From Tissierella pigra (GTDB taxonomy: Bacteria; Bacillota; Clostridia; Tissierellales; Tissierellaceae), in the NCBI RefSeq assembly GCF_009695605.1, contig NZ_VUNQ01000010.1, positions 1 to 64,000 of the forward strand: a DNA stretch of 64,000 bases, written 5' to 3'. Positions 10,695 through 21,234 of this stretch are shown one piece after another. Under the pieces are notes generated by a model. That model ran no database searches. It was not told the origin of the DNA and was given only the letters and a program-made list of their open reading frames with translations. The position numbers and the translations under genes are program-made. Each line of letters opens with the position of its first letter. The first letter of the stretch is position 1.

Positions 10695-11096
10695 CTAATC
10701 TCTTTGACAAAGTTCTATAAGAACTCCAAAGGTTGACTTTGGATGTAAGAACGCAATTTTAGCACCACCAGCACCATATCTTGGCTTTTCATCTATCATC
10801 TTAATACCTTTTGCCTTTAATTCCTCTATTGATTTTTCTATGTCATCTACTTTATAGGCAATATGTTGGATTCCTTCACCTTTTTTCTCAATAAACTTAG
10901 CTATAGGACCGTCTTCTTCTGTTGATTCAAGTAATTCTACTTCAGTATCCCCTATAGGTAAAAAAGCAACTTTTACCTTTTGCTCTTCTACTACTTCTTT
11001 ATCTACACATTTCATGCCTAATATGTCTTCATAAAACTTAAGAGTTTCATCTAAATTCTTTACTGCAATTCCTATATGGTCCACTTTACCTACCAT
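10695..11096 (-). CDS. mce: Methylmalonyl-CoA epimerase
   Basis: Interconverts the R and S forms of methylmalonyl-CoA, linking the mutase product to the decarboxylase. It is a 133-residue vicinal-oxygen-chelate protein; metal-ligand positions are visible in [16 protein letters not shown] and VLIELCQ. The start at 11096 is preferred over an upstream in-frame ATG because AAAGGAG lies eight bases before it and homologues begin at VDHIGIAV. It sits between meaB and mmdA, separated from meaB by a 100-base gap with a foldback repeat. Confidence 0.96.
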   Translation of the reverse strand: MVGKVDHIGIAVKNLDETLKFYEDILGMKCVDKEVVEEQKVKVAFLPIGDTEVELLESTEEDGPIAKFIEKKGEGIQHIAYKVDDIEKSIEELKAKGIKMIDEKPRYGAGGAKIAFLHPKSTFGVLIELCQRD

Positions 11097-11117
11097 TATA
11101 TTTTCTCCTTTCATCAT

Positions 11118-11196
11118 ACAATGTACAGTTCACAATACACTGATGATAAGCAAGTTTTTGAAATTACTTTAATTGTGAATTGTAAATTGTGAATTA
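11118..11196. repeat. Small foldback repeat between meaB and mce
   Basis: TTCACAAT near the left side and ATTGTGAATTGTAAATTGTG on the right give complementary ends, with AATTGTGAATT repeated. It resembles the larger element at 12557-12685 and a fragment at 37281-37300. It interrupts an operon without breaking any gene. Confidence 0.45.
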
Positions 11197-12132
11197 CTAT
11201 TTTCTAATCAGTGCAATTATTTCATCTTTAGCACTATATGGGTCCGTTTCTTTTGATGTAATTTTCTTTCCTAAATTTTCTAGTAAATCTTCTTTTACTG
11301 CCTTATCTAATATTATTTTCATTAAATCTTCCTCTACCATCTTTAACAATTCTAATTTATTATTTCTTGTTCTTATTTCTTTTAGCTTATCTGTTCGCTC
11401 TAGATAGTCTCTATGCTCTAGAATCTTTTCCAACAGAGTATCTATACCTTTATTTTGTCCAGCTGATACCTTAACTACTGGTGGTCTATAGTCCTTCTGC
11501 TCATTTAAATCTAAGTTCATTTCTATTTCCACCTTAGTTTTATCTGCACCATCAAGGTCTGATTTATTTATGGAAAATACATCTGCAATTTCCATTATTC
11601 CCGCCTTTATGGCTTGAATATCATCACCTAGATTAGGTACCATAACCATAAGTACTGTATCTGCTGTCTTTACTATATCTACCTCCGATTGACCTACGCC
11701 TACTGTTTCTATGAAAATATAGTCGCAACCAAATATATCTAATACTTTTACTGCACCCCAAGTGGAATTTGACATACCACCTAATGAACCACGGGTTCCC
11801 ATACTTCTTATAAATACATCTTTATCTAAGGAAAGGTCATTCATCCTAATCCTATCTCCTAATATTGCACCACCACTGAAGGGGCTAGTAGGGTCTATTG
11901 CTACTATTCCTACCTTTTTATTAAGCTTTCTAAGTTCCTTAGTCAATTTATCTGTTAAAGTAGACTTTCCCGCTCCTGGAGGTCCAGTTATACCGACGAC
12001 ATAAGCATTGCCTGTATTTTTATATAACTCTTTTAAAATATCTATTGCTTCCTCATTGTTATTTTCTATCATTGTAATGAGTCTGGCACAGGCTCTCTTA
12101 TCTCCCTTTAAAATTCTTTCACGAATATCCAA
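11197..12132 (-). CDS. meaB: G-protein chaperone of methylmalonyl-CoA mutase (MeaB/ArgK)
   Basis: GTPase that protects methylmalonyl-CoA mutase and gates loading of adenosylcobalamin. The Walker A GPPGAGKS lies about residues 50-57, followed by IDPTSPFSGGA, ETVGVGQSEVD and the base-recognition motif NKSD, in the order typical of this SIMIBI family. Two starts compete: GTG at 12144 directly after a stop, with no site upstream, or TTG at 12132, six bases after AGGTGGTG. I prefer TTG. It follows mcmA2 within 20 bases, a translationally coupled arrangement. Confidence 0.95.
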   Translation of the reverse strand: MDIRERILKGDKRACARLITMIENNNEEAIDILKELYKNTGNAYVVGITGPPGAGKSTLTDKLTKELRKLNKKVGIVAIDPTSPFSGGAILGDRIRMNDLSLDKDVFIRSMGTRGSLGGMSNSTWGAVKVLDIFGCDYIFIETVGVGQSEVDIVKTADTVLMVMVPNLGDDIQAIKAGIMEIADVFSINKSDLDGADKTKVEIEMNLDLNEQKDYRPPVVKVSAGQNKGIDTLLEKILEHRDYLERTDKLKEIRTRNNKLELLKMVEEDLMKIILDKAVKEDLLENLGKKITSKETDPYSAKDEIIALIRK

Positions 12133-12148
12133 ATAAAGCACCACCTAT

Positions 12149-12544
12149 TTACCTTTTTAGGTTATTTGTGATAAAATCTACTACATCCTTTGTTGGTGTT
12201 CCCGGAGTAAATACTGCTTCTACACCTGATTCTATTAGAAAAGGAATATCGTCCTCTGGAATAACTCCCCCACCTACTATTAACACATCATCTACTCCTT
12301 GTTCTTTTAGTAGGTTCACCACCTTTGGAAACAAATGATTATGTGCTCCTGATAATATACTCATACCTATGGCATCTACGTCCTCTTGAATTGCAGCAGC
12401 TACTATTTGTTCTGGAGTTTGTCTAAGTCCAGTATATATTACTTCCATTCCTGCATCCCTTAAAGCTCTTGCTATTACCTTAGCACCTCTATCATGTCCA
12501 TCTAGTCCAGGCTTTGCAACTAAAACCCTAATTGGTTTATCCAT
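12149..12544 (-). CDS. mcmA2: Methylmalonyl-CoA mutase, B12-binding subunit
   Basis: Small cobalamin-binding subunit of the split-type mutase. It has 131 residues in a flavodoxin-like fold, with the base-off/His-on cobalamin motif DGHDRG at 15-20: Asp15, His17 as lower cobalt ligand, Gly20. SILSGAH and [10 protein letters not shown] further along line the dimethylbenzimidazole pocket. ATG start with GGGAGG upstream. It lies 151 bases after mcmA1, a gap filled by a foldback repeat. Confidence 0.97.
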   Translation of the reverse strand: MDKPIRVLVAKPGLDGHDRGAKVIARALRDAGMEVIYTGLRQTPEQIVAAAIQEDVDAIGMSILSGAHNHLFPKVVNLLKEQGVDDVLIVGGGVIPEDDIPFLIESGVEAVFTPGTPTKDVVDFITNNLKR

Positions 12545-12556
12545 ATATATACCTCC

Positions 12557-12685
12557 CAGCGTGAGTACAACTCACGAATTTTGAATTTTAAATTTTGAAT
12601 GTCGAATTAAAGTGAAATTCAGAATCCTAATTCTATTCATGGTTTTAATTCACAATTCAACATTCAACATTCACAATTAGTCAAG
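12557..12685. repeat. Imperfect foldback element between mcmA1 and mcmA2
   Basis: About 125 bases with GAATTTTGAATTTTAAATTT on the left and CACAATTCAACATTCAACAT on the right. The two arms are roughly complementary over some 50 bases. It fills the gap between two subunit genes of one enzyme. No open reading frame is present; it looks like a small non-autonomous repeat. Confidence 0.5.
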
Positions 12686-12695
12686 CCTCCCTTGA

Positions 12696-14375
12696 CTATA
12701 GTATTACTGATTGTTGATATTCTCCAAATACTTCCCTTAATACATTACATATTTCACCTAAAGTTGCATATGTCTTTACTGCATCTAGGATAAATGGCAT
12801 TAGATTTTCTTGAGTATTTGCCTTTTCTTTTAATGTATTTAATGCTTTTTCCACATCTTCATTATTTCTCTCTGATCTTAATACTTTTAATTTTTCTTTT
12901 TGACTTATTTCTACTGTCTTATCTACTTTTAATAACTCTTTTTTATCTGTTTCTTCGATTTTAAATTTATTTACTCCTACAACAATTCTATCTAAAGATT
13001 CCACTTCCATTTGATATCTGTAAGCAGCATTTTGAATTTCTTTTTGAATATATCCTTTTTCTATAGCTTTAGGTGCTCCACCTAGTTCATCTATACTTTC
13101 TATATATCTTAAAGCTTCTTCTTCTATTTTATTAGTTAAGTTTTCTATATAATATGATCCCGCTAACGGGTCTATTGTTTCTGTTACTCCTGATTCGTGA
13201 GCTACTATCTGCTGTGTTCTTAGAGCAATCCTAACTGAATCTTCAGTAGGTAGTGCTAATGCTTCATCCCTTGAATTTGTATGAAGAGATTGAGTTCCTC
13301 CTAGAACTGCTGCTAAAGTTTGGATTGTAACTCTTATTATATTATTATCCGGTTGTTGTGCTGTTAAAGTAGAACCTGCTGTTTGTGTATGGAATTTTAG
13401 CTGCATTGACTTTGAATTTTTTGCATTAAATCTTTCCTTCATTATCTTAGCCCATAGTCTTCTGGCTGCTCTATATTTCGCTACTTCTTCTAGTAAATCG
13501 TTATGAGCGTTAAAGAAGAATGATAATCTTGGTGCAAAATCATCTACATCAAGTCCTGCTTTAATAGCAGCTTCAACATAGGCTATACCATCAGCCAATG
13601 TAAATGCAACTTCTTGTGACGCAGTAGAACCTGCTTCTCTTATGTGGTATCCACTAATACTTATGGTATTCCATCCAGGAACTTCTTTTGAGCAATATTC
13701 AAATATATTGGTAATTAATCTCATAGATGGCTCTGGCGGAAATATATAAGTACCTCTTGCTATGTATTCCTTTAAAATGTCATTTTGAATAGTTCCTCTT
13801 AGTTTTTCCTTTGATACACCTTGTTTTTCTGCAACAGCAATATACATGGCAAGTAAAACAGATGCAGGTGCATTTATGGTCATAGATGTACTTACCTTAT
13901 CTAAAGGTATTCCATCAAATAAAGTTTCCATATCCTTTAATGAGTCTATGGCTACTCCAACTTTACCAACTTCACCTTCAGATAAACCGTCATCTGAATC
14001 GTATCCTATTTGTGTAGGTAAATCAAAGGCAACACTAAGCCCAGTTTGTCCTTGTTCCAAAAGATATTTATATCTTCCGTTTGACTCCTCAGCTGATGCA
14101 AATCCAGCATATTGTCTCATTGTCCAAAGTCTACCTCTATACATGGTAGATTGAACACCTCTGGTAAATGGATATTCCCCCGGAAGGCCTAAATCTTCAT
14201 TATAGTTCAACTCATTTACATCAACAGGAGTATATAGTCTATTAACTTCTATATTTGATCCTGTTGTGAATTTTTCTTTCCTTTCTGGAAATCTTGATAT
14301 GGACTTCTCCACCACTTCTTTTTCCCATTGATCAACTGATGATTTAATTTCATTGATCTTTTTATCATCAAACAT
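12696..14375 (-). CDS. mcmA1: Methylmalonyl-CoA mutase, catalytic subunit
   Basis: Radical enzyme interconverting succinyl-CoA and methylmalonyl-CoA with adenosylcobalamin. The 559 residues form the substrate-binding TIM barrel: [17 protein letters not shown] (about 66-82), [32 protein letters not shown] and a late FKFHTQTAG-like segment ([12 protein letters not shown]). The cobalamin domain is in the separate gene mcmA2, as in the split bacterial form. ATG start with AGGAGGC. It is the first gene of the operon, behind the sigma-A promoter at 14433-14462. Confidence 0.97.
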   Translation of the reverse strand: MFDDKKINEIKSSVDQWEKEVVEKSISRFPERKEKFTTGSNIEVNRLYTPVDVNELNYNEDLGLPGEYPFTRGVQSTMYRGRLWTMRQYAGFASAEESNGRYKYLLEQGQTGLSVAFDLPTQIGYDSDDGLSEGEVGKVGVAIDSLKDMETLFDGIPLDKVSTSMTINAPASVLLAMYIAVAEKQGVSKEKLRGTIQNDILKEYIARGTYIFPPEPSMRLITNIFEYCSKEVPGWNTISISGYHIREAGSTASQEVAFTLADGIAYVEAAIKAGLDVDDFAPRLSFFFNAHNDLLEEVAKYRAARRLWAKIMKERFNAKNSKSMQLKFHTQTAGSTLTAQQPDNNIIRVTIQTLAAVLGGTQSLHTNSRDEALALPTEDSVRIALRTQQIVAHESGVTETIDPLAGSYYIENLTNKIEEEALRYIESIDELGGAPKAIEKGYIQKEIQNAAYRYQMEVESLDRIVVGVNKFKIEETDKKELLKVDKTVEISQKEKLKVLRSERNNEDVEKALNTLKEKANTQENLMPFILDAVKTYATLGEICNVLREVFGEYQQSVIL

Positions 14376-14432
14376 TTTCTTGCCTCCTATTTATGGTAAT
14401 TTCTAATCTTTATAAAAAGTTCTACCTACCCT

Positions 14433-14462
14433 ATTATAGTAACAATTGGATGTTTTTTGCAA
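14433..14462 (-). promoter_or_regulatory. Sigma-A promoter of the mcm-mmd operon
   Basis: On the minus strand TTGCAA (14462-14457), 18 bases, then a perfect TATAAT (14438-14433). Transcription would start about 50 bases before the mcmA1 ATG and downstream of the ftsH terminator. I see no obvious operator beside it. Confidence 0.8.
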
Positions 14463-14543
14463 CATATATTTCAATATATTTTAAAAATGAATGTTATATT
14501 GCATATTTTCATATAAATCTTTCCCTTATTTCTTTTTATTCAT

Positions 14544-14570
14544 AAAAAAAAGCAGGAGAAATTCTCCTAC
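14544..14570 (-). terminator. Intrinsic terminator of ftsH
   Basis: GTAGGAGAA pairs with TTCTCCTGC and is followed by seven T on the minus strand. It isolates the mcm operon from the long upstream sporulation and housekeeping block. Confidence 0.85.
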
Positions 14571-14575
14571 TTTTC

Positions 14576-16390
14576 TTATGAACCTATAAATATTTCTTCA
14601 AATTCTTTGCCATCTATTGTTTCTTTTTCTAGTAAAACTTCTGCTATTTTATGAAGTTTATTCATATTTTCTTCTAATAGTTTCTCTGCTTGATTATAAG
14701 CTGTATCTATTAACTCTCTCATTTCTTTATCTATGGCAGCTGCCACATCTTCACTGTAATTTCTAGCTCTGCCAAAATCTCTGCCTACAAATACCTCTTC
14801 ATCATCAGTACCATAAGTCATAGGTCCAAGTTTTTGGCTCATACCATAGTGTGTAACCATGGATCTAGCAATTTTAGTAGCTCTTTCAATATCGTTCTGT
14901 GCTCCTGTACTTATATCTCCTAAAACTAATGCCTCTGCCACTCTTCCACCTAGAAGAGTAACTAATCTAGCCTCCATTTGTTTTTTAGTTAGAAAACTTC
15001 TATCTTCTTCTGGTATATAAGCCGTAAATCCACCAGCCATTCCCCTTGGAATAATAGTTACCATGTGTACTGGATCTGTATCTGGAGTAAGTCTAGAAGT
15101 AAGAGCATGACCTGCCTCATGATATGCAGTAAGTCTTCTTTCCTTCTCACTTACAACTTTAGACTTTTTCTCAGGACCAGCTTGAACCTTTATAGACGCT
15201 TCTTCTATTAAATGCATAGGTATTGTTTTTAAACCGTATCTAGCTGAAAGAATTGCAGCTTCGTTTACTAAGTTTTCTAAGTCAGCCGGTGTAAATCCTA
15301 CAGTTCTCTTAGCAACTACTCCTAAATCAACATCTGAATCTAAAGGCTTATTTTTTGTATGAACATTTAGTATTGCTTCTCTACCTCTTACATCAGGTAC
15401 CCCAACATAAACAGTTCTGTCAAACCTACCTGGTCTAAGTAATGCAGGGTCAAGTATATCAGCTCTATTGGTTGCCGCCATAACGATAATACCTTCATTA
15501 GTAGCAAATCCATCCATTTCTACTAAAAGTTGATTTAAAGTCTGCTCTCTTTCATCGTGGCCACCACCAAGACCCGCTCCTCTTCTTCTACCTACAGCAT
15601 CAATCTCATCTATAAAAACTATACAAGGTGCATTTTTCTTTGCTTGTTCAAATAAATCTCTAACTCTACTTGCACCTACACCTACAAACATTTCTACAAA
15701 GTCTGAACCTGATATACTGAAAAACGGAACTCCTGCTTCTCCTGCTACTGCTTTACTTAAATACGTTTTACCTGTTCCTGGAGGACCAACCATTAGAACT
15801 CCTGTAGGTATCCTTGCTCCAATTTCAATATATTTTCTAGGAGATCTTAGAAAATCTACGATTTCCTTTAATTCCTCTTTTTCTTCCTCTAATCCAGCTA
15901 CATCAGCAAAAGTAATAATCTTACCATCTTCTTGGTTATGAAGTCTTGCTTTAGACTTACCAAAAGACATTACCTTGCCGCCACCTCCACCTTGGGATTG
16001 CTGCATAAATACAAACCAAAAAACTCCAATGACTAAAATCATCAATATAGTTGGAATTGCACTTATCCAAAATGGTTGCGTTGGCTCTAAATCAGAACTT
16101 AAAGCAATTTCCTGATTATCCACTTTATCCTTTAAATAATTATCAAAGAATGTATCCTGCATTTGAACAGGCAAAATAGTCGTAAACTGTGTCTTATCCC
16201 TTAGTTTTCCTGTGACCTCTCTGCCTACAATTTTGATACTTTCCACTTTATTGCTATTTAAATGTTCTACTAATTCAGTTACATCTATTGTTTTGATCTG
16301 TTCCACGTCATTTCCAAGAGTTGTTACTAGAAACATTATAATAATTACTATTAGTAAATACATACTAATACCTTTGAAAAACCTTTTCAA
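14576..16390 (-). CDS. ftsH: ATP-dependent zinc metalloprotease FtsH
   Basis: Membrane-anchored AAA+ protease that degrades misfolded and regulatory proteins. It has 604 residues: membrane helices at about 8-24 and 110-130 around an extracytoplasmic domain. The AAA module carries Walker A GPPGTGKT at 202-209 and Walker B VFIDEIDA near 258-265. The zinc protease motif HEAGH is at 424-428. The start is TTG with GGAGG seven bases upstream. It ends the spoVG-ftsH block and follows hpt by 75 bases, as in Bacillus. Confidence 0.98.
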   Translation of the reverse strand: MKRFFKGISMYLLIVIIIMFLVTTLGNDVEQIKTIDVTELVEHLNSNKVESIKIVGREVTGKLRDKTQFTTILPVQMQDTFFDNYLKDKVDNQEIALSSDLEPTQPFWISAIPTILMILVIGVFWFVFMQQSQGGGGGKVMSFGKSKARLHNQEDGKIITFADVAGLEEEKEELKEIVDFLRSPRKYIEIGARIPTGVLMVGPPGTGKTYLSKAVAGEAGVPFFSISGSDFVEMFVGVGASRVRDLFEQAKKNAPCIVFIDEIDAVGRRRGAGLGGGHDEREQTLNQLLVEMDGFATNEGIIVMAATNRADILDPALLRPGRFDRTVYVGVPDVRGREAILNVHTKNKPLDSDVDLGVVAKRTVGFTPADLENLVNEAAILSARYGLKTIPMHLIEEASIKVQAGPEKKSKVVSEKERRLTAYHEAGHALTSRLTPDTDPVHMVTIIPRGMAGGFTAYIPEEDRSFLTKKQMEARLVTLLGGRVAEALVLGDISTGAQNDIERATKIARSMVTHYGMSQKLGPMTYGTDDEEVFVGRDFGRARNYSEDVAAAIDKEMRELIDTAYNQAEKLLEENMNKLHKIAEVLLEKETIDGKEFEEIFIGS

Positions 16391-16465
16391 TACAAGTCCT
16401 CCCTCCTCTTTATGAGCAGATAATATCTACACATTATAACACAATTACATGGTTTTTTCAACCTT

Positions 16466-17005
16466 CTACTTGCTATATACTTCTTCTTTAAGAGCTGCTA
16501 CATAAGGTAAATTTCTGCCTATTTCAGCATAATCCAATCCATATCCCACTACAAATTCATCTGGAATAGCAAATCCTAAATAATCCACTGGAACATCTAC
16601 CTTTCTTCTTTCAGGTTTATCTAAAAGAGTACAAACCTTAACTGATCTAGCTCCTCTTTTCTTTAGATTATCTGTTAAGTATGCAAGAGTATATCCAGTG
16701 TCTATAATATCCTCTATAATAAGTATATCCTTATTTTCTACACTAAAGTCTAAATCCTTTATTATTCTAACTTCTCCAGTAGATGTAGATGATCTGCCAT
16801 AGCTAGATACAGCCATGAAATCTAATCCTATCTGCATATTTATATTTCTAGCCAGGTCAGACATAAAAATAACGGCACCTTTTAATATGCCTACTAAAAT
16901 CAAATCCTTATCCTTATAATCTTCAGTAATTTGTTTTCCAAGCTCTTTTACTCTTTTTTCAATATCTTCTTCACTGACTAATACAGTCTTAATTATTTTC
17001 TCCAT
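16466..17005 (-). CDS. hpt: Hypoxanthine phosphoribosyltransferase
   Basis: Salvages hypoxanthine (and often guanine) to IMP/GMP with PRPP. At 179 residues it is normal length. The PRPP-binding motif [12 protein letters not shown] lies near residues 95-106, and [21 protein letters not shown] before it is typical. ATG start with AGGAGGA. It lies 28 bases after tilS; the tilS-hpt-ftsH order is classic in Firmicutes. Confidence 0.97.
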   Translation of the reverse strand: MEKIIKTVLVSEEDIEKRVKELGKQITEDYKDKDLILVGILKGAVIFMSDLARNINMQIGLDFMAVSSYGRSSTSTGEVRIIKDLDFSVENKDILIIEDIIDTGYTLAYLTDNLKKRGARSVKVCTLLDKPERRKVDVPVDYLGFAIPDEFVVGYGLDYAEIGRNLPYVAALKEEVYSK

Positions 17006-17033
17006 TATAATCCTCCTTTTATGTATTATATAA

Positions 17034-18410
17034 TTAATTATATGATATTGATAGGATTTTCTTTGTATTCTCTGTTATTTTATATAAATCATTGGTTCTA
17101 TATCCTACTACCCATATAATATTTTCTTCATCTACAATTAGTGGAATCCTATCTCTTAATTCCTTTGGTATTTTTTCATCTATAAAATAGTCTTTAAGCT
17201 TTTTAGTACCCTTCATTCCAAAGGGTCTTATTCTATCACCATCAAGTCTATTTCGTACTCCTAGACTTCCTTTGACCATATCAAAGTCAAAATATCTAGT
17301 ATTCTTTGATTTGTCTAATATAAGATTCTTTTCTTTTGGAAATACACGAACTTTAAAAGAATATTCTATACCCTCTAAGTTAGTCTCTCCTATACCTAGC
17401 TTATAAAAATATTTAACTACATCTCTTTCATGGTCTTTTGCAATAATTAAATCATTATATCTGGTTTTGGCTACTATATTATTTGATAAATGAACTTCCT
17501 TCCCTGTTTCTAAGGCCAAAAAAAGGCGTAATACTATATTAATCTGTGTTTCAGTAATTCCTTGTAAAGTTCCATTTAGATTCTCTATAGCCACTCGTAT
17601 AATTCGTTGTTGAATAGATTTATGTTCCTTCAAGAATTTACCACTCTCTAAAATTATACTATGTTTATCTTTATTTTTCACTATAATATTAAATCTTTCT
17701 TTAGAATATTCTTCGAGAAATCTGCCATCTGTTGCAGCTATATTAGACATTCTCCACAGTGTATTTATTATATTAGGATTGAAATTTTCTTCTATATAGG
17801 GTATCAATTCCAATCTTACTTTATTTCTACTATATATAGGTTCTAAATTTGTCTTATCTAATACAGTTTCTATCTTGTTTTTTTCTATGTAACTTTCAAT
17901 TTCCCTTCTATCTATACCCAGTATAGGGCGAATTATATCTTCGACTCTAAATTCCATCCCTTTCAAGCCATCTATCCCTGTACCTCTTAAAAATCTCATA
18001 ACTAAAGTTTCAGCTTGGTCATTCTTATTATGGGCTACTGCTATTTTCCCTTTACCTACTTTTAAGAGAATATCCCTAAAAAATCCGTATCTTAATTCCC
18101 GTCCTGCTTCCTCTGAAGATATACCCTTTTCTTTCCCATACCCTACCATATCTACATTTTTTGTATAATAGGGTAAGTTCAACTCTTTTGCAATTCTTTC
18201 TACAAATAGTTGATCTGACTCAGCGTCATCTCCTCTTACACCATGATTTACATGAGCAATATGTACATTAAATGGAATAGAGTTTTGAACTTCCAATAAA
18301 CTATATAATAAGGCCATGGAATCTGGTCCCCCTGAAACCCCTACTATTATATTATCATTTTCTTCAATTAAATTATACTCTTTAATTGCAGCCAATACCT
18401 TTTCTTTCAT
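17034..18410 (-). CDS. tilS: tRNA(Ile)-lysidine synthase
   Basis: Converts the wobble cytidine of the CAU-anticodon tRNA-Ile to lysidine, changing its codon reading from Met to Ile. It is essential in most bacteria. It has about 458 residues: N-terminal PP-loop ATP-pyrophosphatase SGGPDS near residue 26, then [18 protein letters not shown], and the C-terminal TilS domains. The ATG at 18410 is preferred over an adjacent TTG because AAGGTG lies five bases before it. spoIIE upstream ends with its own terminator. Confidence 0.96.
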   Translation of the reverse strand: MKEKVLAAIKEYNLIEENDNIIVGVSGGPDSMALLYSLLEVQNSIPFNVHIAHVNHGVRGDDAESDQLFVERIAKELNLPYYTKNVDMVGYGKEKGISSEEAGRELRYGFFRDILLKVGKGKIAVAHNKNDQAETLVMRFLRGTGIDGLKGMEFRVEDIIRPILGIDRREIESYIEKNKIETVLDKTNLEPIYSRNKVRLELIPYIEENFNPNIINTLWRMSNIAATDGRFLEEYSKERFNIIVKNKDKHSIILESGKFLKEHKSIQQRIIRVAIENLNGTLQGITETQINIVLRLFLALETGKEVHLSNNIVAKTRYNDLIIAKDHERDVVKYFYKLGIGETNLEGIEYSFKVRVFPKEKNLILDKSKNTRYFDFDMVKGSLGVRNRLDGDRIRPFGMKGTKKLKDYFIDEKIPKELRDRIPLIVDEENIIWVVGYRTNDLYKITENTKKILSISYN

Positions 18411-18490
18411 CAAATCACCTTAAATTTTATTTATATATGAACTATATCCTTATTATAACCTAATTGTCAACTAATTTTAAATTTAAGACA

Positions 18491-18517
18491 AAAGTTTAGG
18501 CTAGCAAAGCTAGCCTA
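18491..18517 (-). terminator. Intrinsic terminator of spoIIE
   Basis: TAGGCTAGC and GCTAGCCTA form a 9-bp stem with a three-base loop, followed on the minus strand by a T-rich stretch. It lies about 40 bases past the spoIIE stop. Confidence 0.75.
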
Positions 18518-18549
18518 CAAGCAACTATTTACTATTAAGTATTTCCCTT

Positions 18550-20877
18550 TTAAAGATTTTTCCAAACCTTTGTTACTAGAACTGTCATATCATCAGTATC
18601 AATAGATGCAACTCCTCTAACTGTAGCCAGTATTTCATTGGCTATAACTTGAGGATTTATACTGTTTATGTTCATTATTATATTTTTCATCCAATCCTCT
18701 GAATCATATATATATCTATTTGCATCTAATACCCCATCTGACATCATAATGATAATATCACCATCTTCAATATACTCTTCGTAAAGATTGAAATCCACAT
18801 CTCTTAGTATTCCCACAGGTAAAGTTCCGTCACTAATCATATCTACTCTATCTTTTTTCTTTATAAAAGTTGCTGGTGCTCCTGTTTTTATCATTTGCAG
18901 CTTCCCTGCATATAAATCTATAAATGCAAGATCTAAGGTAGCAAACATTTCTTCATTGGATTTTACTCTAAGCACTGAATTAATAGTCTTTAAAATTATA
19001 TCTTTATCTGCATTTGCTTCCATAAGTCTTTCCAATAGAGAAATAGCAACCTTACTTTCTTCATTAGCCTTTCTTCCAATTCCCATCCCATCGCTTAATG
19101 CTGAAAAGTGGGTGTTTTCCATTTCTCCAAAGGTAAAACTATCTCCTGATATTTTTTCTTCTGAGTTAGGCATAGTGGCCACCTTGGTCATAGCACTAAA
19201 CCGATTTGTCCTTAAAAGCTTAAATCTCTGACTCTTGTTAGATATACTATTAAAATTAGTGTCACCTACTACCTCGTGTCCTAAACTTTGTGCTATTGCT
19301 CTTTTTAGTTTTCCCTCTGAATTTATAGGTGTATTTAAATCTACAAATATTTCAAACTCTTCTTCTCCTATTTGTACTACAGATATATCCTTTATATCTA
19401 ATCTATTATTTTTTAAGTCTTTATAAAGATTTTGTTCTATTTCTTCATTAAATTTTGGATTTACATATATTTCATTAGTCATGTTTTGTATTACTTTTCC
19501 TATTTCTTCTAGTTGTTCTGACAGTAGAAGTCTATTCTCTCTTAGTTTTAGCTTCCAGTTATGGTCTATATTAAGTTTTTCTACTGCTCTATCAATTAAT
19601 TCTATAGTGCTACTACTTTTAATACAAAACTTTTTGGCTTCTTCATAAACGATTTCATTATCTGACGTCTTCATTTCCACCATACCAACTAAATTAAAAA
19701 AGTTTTGGTATGTGCTATAGTAGTTTTCTTCCCAACATTCTTGATATTTAGGACAATTTGTACATATTCCATTGGCAATACTATCTACCATGCTATATAC
19801 CTCACCTGTAGAATGAAAATCTCTTTCCGCTGCTGATTCTTTAAAGGTAGTACTTAAATTATTAAAAAGTTCTGTCATTCTATTTAACTTTTTAATAATA
19901 ATATCATCTCTTTTTTGATTGTAATCCTTTTTTGTATCTAAATCAAAAACAAAGCTTTCAGAGAACTTTTCATTTACTTTATTTGCACTTATTAAAAACA
20001 ATATTATTCCAACTGCAATTTCTTTCACTCCTAAGAAACTAGTTCCTAATCCATTGACATAAAAGGAAATAATTCCATTTCCAAGTATGAATCCTAAGGC
20101 TGAACCAGATTTTCCTATGTCTTTAAATATACCTGCTAAAAGTCCTGAGATACCAAGTATTCCTATAATAAAAGGCATCTCTGGCTGAGATATATATCCT
20201 ACCATTCCTAATATTATTCCAGTTGTTCCACCAATAAATGCTCCATAACTATAGGATAAGTATAGAATAATTATTACACTAATTAAATTTTTAATTCCAA
20301 CTCCCAATATAATTATATCTTTAACCCCTGCTAAAACTAATGCCAACGTAATAAAGGAACAAATCGTCTTTTCATTATTAAAACTTGCACTACCTATTTT
20401 TTCAATAGGTAAACTAAAAGAAAATATATAAATCATTGTAAAAACAATAATACCTTCAAATAGCACCATAAACAAATCATAAATAAATAGTTGTTTGCTT
20501 ATCAGGACAGTTACTCCCCTACAAATTGTAAATATAATAGAAGATACTAATGATGCTTTTATTAACGAATAAGTCTTTTCTTCCTTAAATAGAGAGAAAA
20601 ATCCATAAATCAATAAATAAGATAAAACATAGCCTATTCCCTTGGCTCCTTGAAAAGTTAGAGTTCCAATAATAATGGATAATAACATAGGCACATTTAA
20701 ACTCTTCATTATAATGTATGCAGTTAAAAATGCAAATCCAAAGGGAGTAAGTTTATTTAATAAATTTGCCCTTCCTAAGAAAAATCCAATAATTATAGTT
20801 ATTATTGTTGTCTTATCCATTTTGAGATTTACTCCATACCAATGACCTTGAGTCCTTAAAGAATCCGTTCTCATCAT
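18550..20877 (-). CDS. spoIIE: Stage II sporulation protein E, PP2C phosphatase
   Basis: Membrane phosphatase that dephosphorylates SpoIIAA to activate sigma-F in the forespore and joins the polar septum. It has about 775 residues. Some ten membrane segments occupy roughly residues 25-295. A central oligomerisation region includes the cysteine cluster CTNCPKYQECW, and the C-terminal PP2C domain includes ALSDGMGIGRKA and MMSDGV. The ATG at 20877 is chosen because AGGAG lies eight bases before it; a GTG nine bases upstream overlaps that site. A Spo0A-type promoter lies at 20910-20943. Confidence 0.97.
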   Translation of the reverse strand: MMRTDSLRTQGHWYGVNLKMDKTTIITIIIGFFLGRANLLNKLTPFGFAFLTAYIIMKSLNVPMLLSIIIGTLTFQGAKGIGYVLSYLLIYGFFSLFKEEKTYSLIKASLVSSIIFTICRGVTVLISKQLFIYDLFMVLFEGIIVFTMIYIFSFSLPIEKIGSASFNNEKTICSFITLALVLAGVKDIIILGVGIKNLISVIIILYLSYSYGAFIGGTTGIILGMVGYISQPEMPFIIGILGISGLLAGIFKDIGKSGSALGFILGNGIISFYVNGLGTSFLGVKEIAVGIILFLISANKVNEKFSESFVFDLDTKKDYNQKRDDIIIKKLNRMTELFNNLSTTFKESAAERDFHSTGEVYSMVDSIANGICTNCPKYQECWEENYYSTYQNFFNLVGMVEMKTSDNEIVYEEAKKFCIKSSSTIELIDRAVEKLNIDHNWKLKLRENRLLLSEQLEEIGKVIQNMTNEIYVNPKFNEEIEQNLYKDLKNNRLDIKDISVVQIGEEEFEIFVDLNTPINSEGKLKRAIAQSLGHEVVGDTNFNSISNKSQRFKLLRTNRFSAMTKVATMPNSEEKISGDSFTFGEMENTHFSALSDGMGIGRKANEESKVAISLLERLMEANADKDIILKTINSVLRVKSNEEMFATLDLAFIDLYAGKLQMIKTGAPATFIKKKDRVDMISDGTLPVGILRDVDFNLYEEYIEDGDIIIMMSDGVLDANRYIYDSEDWMKNIIMNINSINPQVIANEILATVRGVASIDTDDMTVLVTKVWKNL

Positions 20878-20909
20878 AAAAATCACTCCTGTTATTTGTA
20901 TTTAGATAC

Positions 20910-20943
20910 ATATTAACAAAAGAGGTCATAGTAATTTGTCAAA
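20910..20943 (-). promoter_or_regulatory. Spo0A-activated type promoter of spoIIE
   Basis: On the minus strand TTGACA (20942-20937) and TAATAT (20915-20910) are 21 bases apart, too far for ordinary sigma-A use. This is the same wide spacing known for the B. subtilis spoIIE and spoIIG promoters. The opposite strand of the -35 region reads TTTGTCAAA (20935-20943), matching the 0A-box consensus TTTGTCRAA. The remaining gap (20944-21208) is AT-rich with nothing I can assign. Confidence 0.75.
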
Positions 20944-21208
20944 TCTAAGGACTTAAACTGAAGAATTTTAAGACATAAATCATTTGTATTTCCCATAACC
21001 TTAACTTTTCATAAGGAGAACTTAATATAATTTACTTTAACTTTAAAACAGAGGATTTCAAAGAGTTAGAGCTTCATGTGGCTAATTTCATAGTTAATGT
21101 AGAAAATTGTAGTTTTTAGAGTTAAAGAATAAAATAAAAAAGTTTTTTATAAAATTATTTTTAAGAAAGTCTTTTTTTAAACTTCATTCAGTCATAAAAG
21201 GTTCAAAA

Positions 21209-21234
21209 TAAAAAAAACCGGATAAACCGGTTTT
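21209..21234 (-). terminator. Intrinsic terminator of the yabP-S1 protein transcript
   Basis: On the minus strand AACCGG, five bases, CCGGTT, then a long T-run. The stem overlaps the stop codon of the S1-domain gene. Confidence 0.85.

Noticed and set aside
20944-21208. tRNA genes between the S1 protein gene and spoIIE, as in B. subtilis
   Set aside because: No cloverleaf, no GGTTCGA-type T-loop and no CCA end; the stretch is featureless AT-rich DNA.
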